NCBI RefSeq assembly: GCF_032884065.1 | Contig: NC_088875.1 | Coordinates: 45,654,214-45,718,213, forward strand | Direction: 5' to 3' | DNA from: Artemia franciscana | Lineage: Eukaryota; Arthropoda; Branchiopoda; Anostraca; Artemiidae | Length of the DNA: 64,000 nt | Shown here: positions 35,601-40,880 of the stretch, piece by piece | How the letters are laid out: each line of letters begins with the position of its first letter | Numbering within the stretch: position 1 is the first letter of the stretch | Position numbers and translations under genes: made by a program | The notes under the pieces: model-generated | The model's input: only the letters and a program-made list of their open reading frames with translations | Told to the model about the DNA's origin: nothing | Database searches by the model: none

Positions 35601-38600
35601 AAAGCAGGCGTAGAAAGAAGCATTCATGTTGATTGGGGTGAACGGTGTAGAGTCTTCCTATCGTGGTATCTTTGAAGATGGTAGGTTGGCCGTCGACTGA
35701 CTTACCCTGTTTTCGACGTTCAAATACTTTATTTTTAGTATTCCACGTGTAATACGAAGGCACTTCAGTATACAACAGTTTTTTTGCAAAAGAATCATTT
35801 TTGCAAAGCGAAAAAAAAGCTGTTAATGTTGCATCAGGTGGATTCAAGGCTCTTTGTTGCACGTTGGTTTCCGTGACATAAACACGTTGACCATTCTGTA
35901 AATGTACCGCTAAGTGAACAACAGCTGGACTACGTTCATGCATCGGAAATGAAAGAATTCGCCAAACAGCTTCATTACTGCTTATGTATCTTCCAGCCTG
36001 ATATTGTACGATTTCGTCGAAATCTTTGATTTCGGGCTGCAAGCCAGAAACTGCCATGTCACTGCCTTTGTTGACGTATTTACATATGTATTTGATTGCC
36101 TTTACGGAGTTAGAGTGTTCAACATTTATGTGTGCATTAAATGTTTTTGATAATAATGGGGAATATGGAACAACCCACTGGTTATCTACTTCGATGGTGG
36201 TACCGTTACGCTTCTTTATTATTGCTGTTTTACCGCCATCTTCAGTAGATCTTCTTCTATATTGTGGGTAACCATCATTGCCAGTAATTGTCTTTGATAC
36301 TAAAAGTCGAGGATATTGCTTTGTGCACCTTCCTTTGGCCATGCATGGTGAATTTTCGTTCAGTGCACCGCAAGGTCGATGTATCACATTTTTTACAATA
36401 ATATCATGTAACCCCTTATCGATATTTTTATCAGGTATTTCAGCGGAAATCACATCATCAATTTCGTTCGAAGTAATTTTTTTATGTAGCCAGATTAGTA
36501 TATGTGCGTGTGGCAAACCTCGTTTTTGCCATTCCACTGAGTACATCCAGCATCGCACTGACCCAAACACTTCAAGTTTTAAAATGTAGTTTATCAGTGA
36601 TTTCAACTTTTGCCGGAAGACACGGGCCGTAGTGTCATGCCTATGAACCGCCGATTGGCCTTGAAGTAAAAGCTGCAGTATCTCGTCCCAAGATTGATTA
36701 CATGTAAATGTAATAAATAAATCTGGACGACCATAGAGACGAACATACGCAATAGCATCTTGAGCATATTCATGCATATGACGGGGACTGCCAGCATATG
36801 ACGAAGGTAAAATTGTTAATCTTCCAACGTTTGTGGTATTACCGTCATTTATAACTGCATCTCGCAAATGAATGTATTGTTCAGAGCGGAGCTTGGTCAA
36901 CGACAAATGGTCAAAACATACATATCAACGACAAATTGGTGAAACAATTCACGGCATTTTAAAATATAATTTTCTTCATCCTGCCGAATCATTAGTCTAT
37001 AGGAATAATAATGCATTGCACTGCATTTCTTATTCATTTCTTTGTTAGTAGCTGGATTCATCAATTTAATATTAAAGTGATAGCCGTCGGCTCCATCCCA
37101 AAAAATGATAGGATATTGTAGGGCATCGTAGCATCGATGAGTTTCAGCAATTCTTAACAACTGAGCGTTTCGCTTATGAAGAATAATATCTCGAGGTAAA
37201 CACTGATCACCGACCATAACGATTGCCACTTCGCCGATAGTTGGAGCATTGTATCTACGCACATGTTGGCCAGGAGGCGTTTTGTCAGCGGAAATAACAA
37301 TTTTATGCGTATCAGTAGGCATCAAATCTATGGCTGTTTTGAACAGACGCACTAAATTATTATTTTCGTGGAAAAGATGTTGCAATTGGAAAACGATTGT
37401 AACGTGCATTCAATTCAGAATTTCTATCACTGATGAAGTACAATTGTAAAAATTTATGATTCTCGCCTGAGAATGGTAGAAGGGACCCTGCTCTATGATA
37501 AATTTGCCCTTTTACTTTGAAAGTAGACATAAATTGATCTGGATTTTCAATTTGGGCTCCAAACGACGTCATTTGGAAACATGAGTTGTATTTTCTGATT
37601 TTTGACAAAAAACGCTTAGATTCTGACGTAGTTCCAGTAAGGAAAGTCTTCAATGGCTCTGGTGGTGCAGCCAATAGAGGAAGTTTAACTTTTCCTGAGG
37701 CACAATACATTCCCATTGTTTCACCATTGAATTTCAAGGCCTTGCAATAGGGACAAATTTTAGACATTGTCCTGATTTGAACACATCTACTCAAGCTATA
37801 ATCATCGACTGGGCTGTACCTGAATGCCAGGCGATAACTTTCAGGCTGCTCTGATTCCTTGGCACGCTTTCTTTTCTTACTTTCTCTATCAGCAGCAAGC
37901 CTGATTTCTTGCTGTTCTTGTGATTCCTCGGCACGCTTTCTTTTCTTACTTTCTCTATCAGCAGCAAGGCTGATTTCTTGCTGTTCTTGTGATTCCTCGG
38001 CACGCCTTCTTTTTTCACTTTCTCTTTTAGCAGCAAGTCTGCTTTCGCGTTGCTCTGGTAGTTCCTCGGCACGCTTTCTTTTCTGACTTTCTCTATCAAC
38101 AGCAAGTTTTTTGGCATAGACTCTTTGAGCATCTTCATCGGCTTTTGCCATTGTAAGTTCATCAGTCATTTTAAACTTAAACATTAATAGATTTCTACGT
38201 GAACATATATGTCTTAAATATCTTTAATGACGTCACCGTCATAGCAAAAATGACGACAACTAACTTCATGACGTCAGTCGACACAGAAACATGACGTCAC
38301 CTGATCCACAGACAGACAACTTATTTATATATATGTAGACTAGCTGTTGGGGTGGCGCTTCGCGCCACCCCAACACCTAGTTGGTGGGGCGCTTCGCGCC
38401 CCCCCAAGCCCCCCCCGCGCGCGTAAGTCGTTACGCGCCATATTAGTTACGCGCCATTGTAGCTGTGTCCCTGTGTCCCACCTGTGAATGGAGATAGATA
38501 TAAATATATATTTTTAACTACGTAAAACATGCGAATATACAACATTCTTCGCTGTCCCATTGTCTGTGCATATAAATAGCATTTATATTCCCTGTGTCCC

Positions 38601-40173
38601 GGTCGTCATTTGTGTCCTGGTGTCCCAGTTTGTATTTTCTCTTTGAGTGTCCCGGTCGTCATTTATATTCCCTGTGTCCAGTGTCCCGGTCGTCATTTGT
38701 GTCCCGGTGTCCCGGTCTGTAATTTCTATTCAAACAATCCCTGTGTCTCAGTCGTCAATTATATATCCCGCCTGTGCCCCCGGCGTCCCCGTTGTAGTTG
38801 TGTCTCTGCGTCCCGGTCGTCATTTATATTCCCGGTCGTGATTTGTGTCCGGGTGTCCCAGTCTGTAATTTTTCTTTGAGGTTCCTGGTCGTCATTTATA
38901 TTCCCTCTGTGTCGGTCGTCATTTGTGTCCCGGTCTGTAATTTATCTTTGAGTGTTTTTTCTTTTTAGTTTTTTTTATTTTTTTACATTTTTTCAGTTTT
39001 TTTTCTTCTTTATTTTTCAGCGTCACTATGAAGTACATATCGCCGAACCTTTGTTTTTTAACTTAAATCTGGTAGGCATTGATGACCTTATCCAAGTCAA
39101 AATCCCAAACCCAATCATCATCGCTATCATTTTCAGTTTTGATATGTTTTGACTCTCGCTTTCCAAGTGGATTTTCATCTAACTGCGCGGTTTTGCGTTC
39201 TTTAGCCGCAAGCCTATTTTCTTGCTGTTCTTGTGATTCCTCGGCACGCTTTCTTTTCTTACTTTCTCTATCAGCAGCAAGTTTTTTGGCATAGACTCTT
39301 TGAGCAGCTTCCTCGGCTGTTGCCATTGTAGGTTCTTCAGTCATTTTACAATTAAACATTTTTCCGTGAACGCATGTCTTAAATACCATTAATGACGTCA
39401 CCGTCAAAGCAAAAATGACGACAACTAATTTCATGACGTCAGTCAACACAGAAACATGACGTCACCTGATCCACAGACAGACAGACAACTTATTTTTATA
39501 TATATAGAAGATATAAGATGTCCCGGTGTCCCAGTCGTCATTTGTGTCCTGATGTCCCGGTGTGTAATTTCGTCAATCAACAAACATGACGTCAGTCGAC
39601 ACACAAACATGACGTCACTCGACACACACACACACAGACAACTTATTTTATATATATATATATATAGATTATTTTCTCAAAAGACCTACCAATCTCGGGA
39701 TTTTTTTTTTTAAATTTAAACTAAGCAGTTTGTTTGACAACTGAGGCCACATTCGACAGAGGTTTTGCAATTAATTGCGACAACTTATTGAACAAGCAGA
39801 ATTACTGTGCTCTATTGAATGGGTTTTGAGCATCAAAATGTGTTTCATGTAAAGAAATCTTACAAACCAGTGGCGGTTCTAGACCTGGGCAGGGGGGGGG
39901 GGCTGCTGCCTCCAGTTATTCTGACATTAACATTAAAGTATATAACTTAATAGGTTTTAACAAGAACTTTCGAAAATAATTAAAAAAAATACAATTGCCT
40001 ATTAAACGTCATAAATTAAAAAATCAATTTTAATAAGCTTACTGAATGCATGGTGAATGTTGTTTACCTTCTGACCTGCTTTCTTCAAATTCAGACTTCA
40101 GCTGTGAGAGATACTCTAATCTATCCGGTCCTTTCTTTGATTTTCTCTCCCTGTTCTTGTTAGTCTTTGGCAT
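14125..40173 (-). CDS. ARMC7: ARMC7-like armadillo-repeat protein, whole gene (4 coding exons)
   Basis: The coding sequence is join(14125-14330, 20072-20209, 27874-28041, 40068-40173) on the minus strand: 618 nt, 205 residues plus stop, close to the roughly 198 residues usual for ARMC7. All three introns are phase 1 and each junction restores a codon. Matches to the family run end to end: DRLEYLSQLKSEFEES in exon 1, LGNLANFAYDPQNYGYL and EFAIGGIANCC in exon 2, an ARM-type helix pair around FFLENGVMEAIFSNLS in exon 3, and IRNLAEAFVSEFC in exon 4. ARMC7 is a small armadillo/HEAT-like protein reported to associate with the spliceosome. Its N-terminus here is lysine/arginine-rich (residues 3-15). 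Only about 2.4% of the 26 kb is coding. Identity is by recognition of motifs, not by search. Confidence 0.88.
14334..14480 (-). repeat. tandem duplication of the exon-4 splice acceptor region
   Basis: On the minus strand, TATCAAGAAAAG..GTTTATGCTAAGCGATAAAC + T-tract + AG|ATCTCTTCGACGCTCG (acceptor at 14430-14431) is followed about 99 bp later by TATCAGGAAAAG..GTTTATGCCAAGTGATAAG + T-tract + CAG|ATTTTTCTGATGCTCGG. The upstream acceptor would keep phase but hits TAG after about 20 codons. Confidence 0.7.
14815..16030. repeat. degenerate long-period tandem repeat in ARMC7 intron 3
   Basis: Diverged copies recur about every 430-550 bp. The landmark AGAAGTTATAAATAAAATCAG near 14964 recurs in altered form near 15400 and 15950. 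GACCAATTGAAGACTTTC at 15508 recurs near 15113 as GATCAATTGAACATTTTC. The 15492-15680 minus frame reads protein-like (INYLVHTGRDSKLKEIASLF), but its sister copy at 15110-15260 is broken by stops, so I do not call it a gene. Confidence 0.55.
15709..15821 (+). other. exon-like open segment (unproven)
   Basis: An acceptor-like TTTCCAGCCCAG is followed by 113 open bases (reading FNFFQNLTKGLLTLSDDADM and on to TGLKTNSRK) and a donor-like AAAG|GTGTGC. It is on the strand opposite ARMC7 and inside its intron 3. The sister repeat copy near 15300 lacks this block. No family is recognised and no partner exon was found. Confidence 0.25.
16120..16240. repeat. short palindromic AT repeat
   Basis: The phrase ACATATTGAAAACAATCTC occurs at 16125 and 16211. 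Between them a run of ATATTGAA/TTCAATAT palindromes can form a hairpin. No gene. Confidence 0.6.
17204..18690 (+). repeat. hairpin-bearing repeat family, diverged copy 3 (ARMC7 intron 3)
   Basis: It is headed by the inverted repeat 17204-17525 (AAGTAAGGAGCAACATT arms) and continues with C-rich blocks, the block with CCCCAGGGGATGTGGGGG, and an end with GTTCGTTACCACAAACTG. It is shorter and more diverged than copies 2 and 4. Frames at 17418-17917 are translations of the repeat. Confidence 0.65.
18730..19200 (+). pseudogene. jockey-like LINE, C-terminal fragment
   Basis: With frameshifts, the plus strand reads QIQIVQNKALRLLGDVY, LNVRPLRDY, ANFTYHSYGTRIPRT and FRHVGFLAWNGLPEST. These match the post-RT tail of jockey-clade ORF2 (VQNKA.R, L..LP+RD, HSY.TR.....RT..G..S....G...WN.LP). 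About 70 bp near 18870-18930 come from another repeat. It is too decayed to be functional. Confidence 0.7.
19201..20071. other. ARMC7 intron 3, remainder
   Basis: AT-rich with tandem-like ACATAAACACACATGCA phrases at 19830-19920. The frame at 19120-19452 is mostly LINE-tail read-through. Confidence 0.3.
20072..20209 (-). CDS. ARMC7: ARMC7-like, coding exon 3
   Basis: 138 nt, phase 1 on both sides, bounded by acceptor TTTGCTTTTAG| at 20210-20211 and donor AATT|GTAAGTATC at 20071-20070. It encodes residues around FFLENGVMEAIFSNL and ITINSLCAFIFLF. These occupy the place of the family's NKEHIL..GG...I...LSS..E.TV..AIT.LM segment. It is the least conserved exon, but splice signals, phase and length all agree. 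Confidence 0.82.
20210..21258. other. ARMC7 intron 2, start; no element recognised
   Basis: Non-coding. No repeats with recognisable partners in the window were found, apart from generic AT-rich sequence. Confidence 0.3.
21259..21340. repeat. 79-bp tandem unit, left of the Helitron insertion
   Basis: The unit AATAATAAAGTCAAACTT ... AAATATAAAGAA is repeated at 24527-24607, right of the Helitron, and begins again there as AATAATTAAGTAAAACTT. The Helitron at 21341-24526 therefore landed in a tandem repeat, between A and T. Confidence 0.8.
21693..22532 (-). pseudogene. Helitron Pif1-like helicase, C-terminal part, open copy (279 aa)
   Basis: The frame runs from MNACLKNSNLWAHVKILKLT to the natural C-terminus SQVLRS. 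It contains superfamily-1 helicase motifs V (ITINKAQGQS, residues 219-228) and VI (YVACSR, 247-252). Walker A and B are missing, so it cannot act alone. Relative to the copy at 23543 it lacks 14 residues after DDSGQT, an in-frame 42-bp deletion. Confidence 0.85.
22549..23583 (-). pseudogene. Helitron helicase C-terminal segment, tandem duplicate with frameshift
   Basis: It is nearly identical to 21513-22548, including the GATAGATAGATAGATAGATA run and flank, so about 1.03 kb is tandemly duplicated. The open frames 23543-23010 and 23053-22727 overlap in different phases because of an indel in a T-run near 23050. A TTA-to-TAA change near 23580 stops the frame ahead of WAHVKI. Confidence 0.85.
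23584..24357 (-). CDS. Helitron N-terminal STPR-repeat protein, truncated fusion (257 aa)
   Basis: ATG at 24357. Residues 1-23 (MFKFTMTDKLTMAKADED...) lead into six full 23-residue units of the type RKRAEES.EQQ..RL.ADRE.K plus a partial seventh. The pattern R..R.xE..EQ...RL...RE matches the STPR (score-and-three) DNA-binding repeat known from silkworm FMBP-1. Units 1-3 are almost identical, a recent expansion. Then follows a Cys motif (ICPYCKALKF ... MGMCCASGKV) typical of Helitron ORF N-termini. After PPEPLKT the deletion junction adds NECLPEKF and a stop. The frame is intact, so a DNA-binding fragment could be made. Confidence 0.8.
   Translation of the reverse strand: MFKFTMTDKLTMAKADEDAQRVYAKKLAADRESQKRKRAEESKEQQGNRLEADRERKNRKRAEESKEQQGNRLEADRERKNRKRAEESKEQQGNRLEADREKKNRKRAEELPEQRGSRLAAKRESEKRRRAEELQEQQEIRLAADRESKKRKRAEESQEQQEIRLAADRESKKRKRAEESEQPESYRLAFRYNPVDDYSLSRCVQIGTMSKICPYCKALKFNGETMGMCCASGKVKLPLLAAPPEPLKTNECLPEKF
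24527..24949. other. ARMC7 intron 2 between Helitron and LINE tail
   Basis: It begins with the second 79-bp tandem unit (24527-24607) and part of a third. The rest is unremarkable. Confidence 0.4.
24950..25335 (-). pseudogene. LINE reverse transcriptase C-terminal tail (endonuclease-RT family)
   Basis: It reads LPRIVLGTRLTDRIS, CGSIPLSRAIMKERLR, then DDRLPKIVLFDQPSG, RPRLGWEDIINKDLKEIGTS and WEGVKREALNRLGWRRS. This is the standard tail of a LINE family also present at 43350-45030, 48160-48735 and 63015-63310. A 5-nt deletion near 25190 removes the W-L-G of RWLGHVLRM and shifts the frame. No RT core. Confidence 0.85.
25401..27125 (+). repeat. hairpin-bearing repeat family, copy 4 (most complete)
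   Basis: It is headed by a near-perfect inverted repeat (25401-25711; arms with AAGTAAGGAGCGAAATT, CTCCGTATATGAAAGGGG, CTCTTTACGCTAAAG). It continues with a second weaker hairpin (about 26000-26250), C-rich blocks, GGGAGGGGGCCTAGGTGCCC, and ends with GTTACCACGAACTGTTTGA. It is collinear with 11985-13770 over about 1.7 kb. No protein is encoded; how it moves is unknown. Confidence 0.8.
27126..27873 (+). other. ARMC7 intron 2 end, with a possible LINE-tail relic
   Basis: At about 27640-27765 the plus strand reads GSSWRGVKSEALKKFGRRGT and HRCIGRRWPQVV, followed by a TAG-repeat (AGTAGTAGTAG at 27777). This resembles a decayed LINE C-terminus with its microsatellite tail. The phrase AAAAAAGCTTCGGG is duplicated at 27457 and 27515. 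Family assignment is weak. Confidence 0.35.
27874..28041 (-). CDS. ARMC7: ARMC7-like, coding exon 2
   Basis: 168 nt, phase 1 on both sides. It encodes the most conserved part: NLANFAYDPQNYGYL, then a helix with LLEIPKLFIG, then REFAIGGIANCCG. The donor T|GTAAGT at 27873-27872 is strong. The acceptor TTTTGAAG| is weak, with a poor pyrimidine tract, but it is the only AG that gives the right phase and a gap-free fit to the family. Confidence 0.9.
28042..29379. other. ARMC7 intron 1, 3' part; no element recognised
   Basis: AT-rich. Small frames such as 28246-28428 show no family resemblance. Confidence 0.3.
29380..29760 (-). pseudogene. CR1/L2-like LINE 3' end with TGAAC repeat tail
   Basis: The minus strand reads RHTPTVRSDFSPEIVCAKAY, NALPLELRGRSSLGSFKKRI and KKHL, then stop. 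This is the classic end of LINE ORF2 (..F....AK.YN.LP.ELR...SL..FKK.LK..L). About 270 bases later come (TGAAC)n repeats at 29382-29402, the kind of short-repeat tail CR1/L2-type elements carry. (CA)n lies at 29535-29550. Confidence 0.7.
29761..31569. other. ARMC7 intron 1, mixed old repeats
   Basis: No gene. There is an ATTT-repeat at 30852-30870. From about 31260 to 31500 there is a repeat with phrases TTCCCTTTTAAGAGTCAAAC and GAGGGCAA that is related to 42000-42330. Confidence 0.35.
31570..32554 (+). pseudogene. decayed coding remnant, family not identified
   Basis: Several frames on the plus strand read protein-like. 31596-31802 contains FSADLVIEKEFMKSLKTSRG, FAQNLWVMSRSACSEVNYLM and KKYWTSEQKKEM. 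Later frames contain LRNIVKEIMAPLKSNTEEAV and TVPSSLFDN. They appear to be one ORF broken by at least four frameshifts or stops. It resembles an uncharacterised multi-copy protein family I associate with arthropod and cnidarian repeats, but I cannot name it. It is cut on the right by the truncated Helitron at 32555. Confidence 0.4.
32555..33392 (-). mobile_element. Helitron array copy A (3'-truncated, non-autonomous)
   Basis: On the minus strand the TC-terminus region (GTTGTCTGGGTGTCTG...TGACGTCA) lies at 33300-33390. The body is the GTCCCGGTCGTCATTT minisatellite (32877-33300) plus a relic of the helicase end (32690-32875). The 3' side stops at the CGCGCGCGCAAGTCG stretch, without hairpin or CTAG. 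A (TA)n run occupies 32619-32671. Copy B's CTAG follows directly at 33393. Confidence 0.75.
33728..34544 (-). pseudogene. Helitron B ORF, helicase C-terminal half, two frameshifts
   Basis: It reads MRVRLQNDDSGQT through DFCNLVTSKNEL and VLTKIRDQAVLYKSVDT. An extra T near 34128 shifts the frame, and a T-run near 34055 shifts it again. 34054-33728 then carries [26 protein letters not shown] and the normal end SQVLRS. Motifs V and VI are intact in the shifted frame. Confidence 0.9.
34578..35309 (-). pseudogene. Helitron B ORF, Pif1-like helicase N-terminal half
   Basis: Walker A is GGSGKT (residues 100-105), Walker B IIWDE (177-181) and motif III LAGNFRQTLP (214-223). Asn replaces the usual Asp in the GDFRQ motif. 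The frame ends NSNL-TAG; the sister copy at 22500 has TGG (Trp) there, so a single base change made the stop at 34578-34580. The same frame continues at 34544. Confidence 0.92.
35350..36906 (-). pseudogene. Helitron B ORF, HUH Rep nuclease domain (518 aa open)
   Basis: The longest open piece. LFITFTCNQSWDEI (residues 63-76) is the block preceding the nuclease. LPHAHILIWL holds the HUH pair His133/His135. YICKYVNKG holds the two catalytic tyrosines Tyr273/Tyr277 used to nick and join single-stranded DNA in rolling-circle transposition. All key residues are intact. The frame ends KYKSKI-stop near 35352, where an indel plus a TAA separates it from the helicase. Confidence 0.92.
36897..37409 (-). 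pseudogene. Helitron B ORF, Helitron_like_N segment
   Basis: It contains LQHLFHENNNLVRLFKTAID, YNAPTIGEVAIVMVGD, LQYPIIFWDGADGYHFNI and MIRQDEENYILKCRELFHQF. These are the conserved blocks ahead of the nuclease in Helitron transposases (HE.N.L...F..A; YP.LFP.G..G...; R......LL..G.LFQQ). It ends VVDMYVLTICR because of an indel near 36900 where KLRSEQYIHLRD should follow in frame. Confidence 0.85.
37360..38184 (-). pseudogene. Helitron B ORF, N-terminal STPR repeats and Cys motif
   Basis: ATG at 38184 (MFKFKMTDELTMAKADED). Three full STPR-type 23-residue units (RKRAEELPEQ..., RRRAEESQEQQ..., RKRAEESQEQQ...) and a terminal partial unit precede ICPYCKALKF and MGMYCASGKV. The sequence continues through FLTGTTSESKRFLSKIRKYN to SELNARYNRFP, where a frameshift near 37385-37400 ends it. 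The next part lies in the overlapping frame. The Cys motif reads YC where the 24357 copy has CC. Confidence 0.85.
38340..39508 (-). mobile_element. Helitron array copy C (non-autonomous, 1.17 kb, own short ORF)
   Basis: CTAG at 38340-38343 with hairpin 38346-38374 follows copy B without a gap. The TC terminus is at 39508 (TCTATATATATAAAAATAAG). Inside are the last bases of the helicase region, a GTCCCGGTCGTCATTT minisatellite (38577-38955), a short T-rich stretch (38956-39020), and a short open frame with one STPR unit. Confidence 0.88.
39063..39359 (-). CDS. Helitron C short protein: one STPR unit plus acidic tail (98 aa)
   Basis: ATG at 39359 (MFNCKMTEEPTMATAEEA) is homologous to the N-terminus of the full Helitron ORF. 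It runs through VYAKKLAADRESKK and one STPR unit (RKRAEESQEQQENRLAAKE). It then departs into RKTAQLDENPLGKRESKHIK, TENDSDDDWVWDFDLDKVIN and AYQI-stop. This tail is absent from the other copies. The frame is intact although the element is non-autonomous. It may be a regulator or merely a deletion product joined to foreign sequence. Confidence 0.6.
   Translation of the reverse strand: MFNCKMTEEPTMATAEEAAQRVYAKKLAADRESKKRKRAEESQEQQENRLAAKERKTAQLDENPLGKRESKHIKTENDSDDDWVWDFDLDKVINAYQI
39509..39668 (-). mobile_element. Helitron array copy D (5'-terminal fragment)
   Basis: A few minisatellite units (39526-39570), GACGTCA motifs, and the TC terminus at 39668 followed by host T. It lacks a 3' hairpin and abuts copy C's start. 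Confidence 0.75.
39669..40067. other. ARMC7 intron 1, 5' part
   Basis: No gene. At 39874 CAGTGGCGGTTCTAGACC followed by a G-run resembles the terminal inverted repeat of many hAT-type transposons, but no partner end was found. Confidence 0.35.
40068..40173 (-). CDS. ARMC7: ARMC7-like, coding exon 1
   Basis: ATG at 40173 in the context CAAACATG gives 35 codons plus one base, ending SEFEESRSE and then donor GAAG|GTAAAC at 40067-40066. Joining the last G to GA of exon 2 gives EFEESRSEGNKLQVLGNLAN, which aligns without a gap to the family ([20 protein letters not shown] in vertebrates). A strong acceptor (TTTTTTTCAG) at 40197-40206 suggests a 23-nt 5'-UTR piece (40174-40196) belongs to the same exon and that a noncoding exon lies further right. 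Confidence 0.88.
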
Positions 40174-40260
40174 GTTTGACTGACTGCCTTATTCTCCTGA
40201 AAAAAATTATGAATGTTTTGGCTAAAAATTCATTTTACCGATGTTATCCTAAGTAATGTA

Positions 40261-40880
40261 AGAACATACTCAGAGTTTTGGAAAAGTCCGTTTTTATGTT
40301 TCACTTCTAATAGAACATGTTTTACGGACTGGAAGGGGTTTAACATCTGCAAGAAGCACTGTTTTTTTGCAAGTGTGTTGTAGCATTTGGCCAATGCTCA
40401 AGTCCGTTTTTATGTTTCACTTCTAATAGAACATGTTTTACGGACTGGAAGGGGTTTAACATCTGCTAGAAGCACTGTTATTTTGCAAGTGTGTTGTAGC
40501 ATAGAACATACTCAGAGTTTTGGAAAAGTCCGTTTTTATGTTTCACTTCTAAAAGAACATGTTTTACGGACTGGAAGGGGTTTAACATCTGCTAGAAGCA
40601 CTGTTATTTTGCAAGTGTGTTGTAGCATAGAACATACTCAGAGTTTTGGAAAAGTCCGTTTTTATGTTTCACTTCTAATAGAACATGTTTTACGGACTGG
40701 AAGGGGTTTAACATCTGCTAGAAGCACTGTTATTTTGCAAGTGTGTTGTAGCATAGAACATACTCAGAGTTTTGGAAAAGTCCGTTTTTATGTTTCACTT
40801 CTAATAGAACATGTTTTACGGACTGGAAGGGGTTTAACATCTGCTAGAAGCACTGTTATTTTGCAAGTGTGTTGTAGCAT
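40261..40880. repeat. 126-bp minisatellite, five copies
   Basis: The units AGAACATACTCAGAGTTT ... TTGCAAGTGTGTTGTAGCAT start at 40261, about 40387 (altered start TTGGCCAATGCTCA), 40503, 40629 and 40755, nearly identical to each other. It lies just upstream of ARMC7 exon 1, probably in the 5'-UTR intron or promoter side. Because 126 is a multiple of 3, a plus-strand frame (40387-41016) stays open through it; this is not taken as a gene. Confidence 0.92.

Larger units (their letters stand above)
33393..38339 (-). mobile_element. Helitron array copy B, near full length (4.95 kb)
   Basis: On the minus strand it begins TCTACATATATATAAATAAG at 38339. It ends with the hairpin 33399-33427 (13-bp stem) and CTAG at 33393-33396. 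It carries the complete coding order STPR repeats, Cys motif, Helitron_like_N, HUH Rep and Pif1-like helicase, but with several inactivating changes. It lies in ARMC7 intron 1 on the same strand, with copy A on one side and copy C directly on the other. Confidence 0.9.

Noticed and set aside
39874-39930. End of a hAT transposon (CAGTGGCGG...)
   Set aside because: Only a single terminal-like motif beside a G-run; no partner end or target duplication was found.
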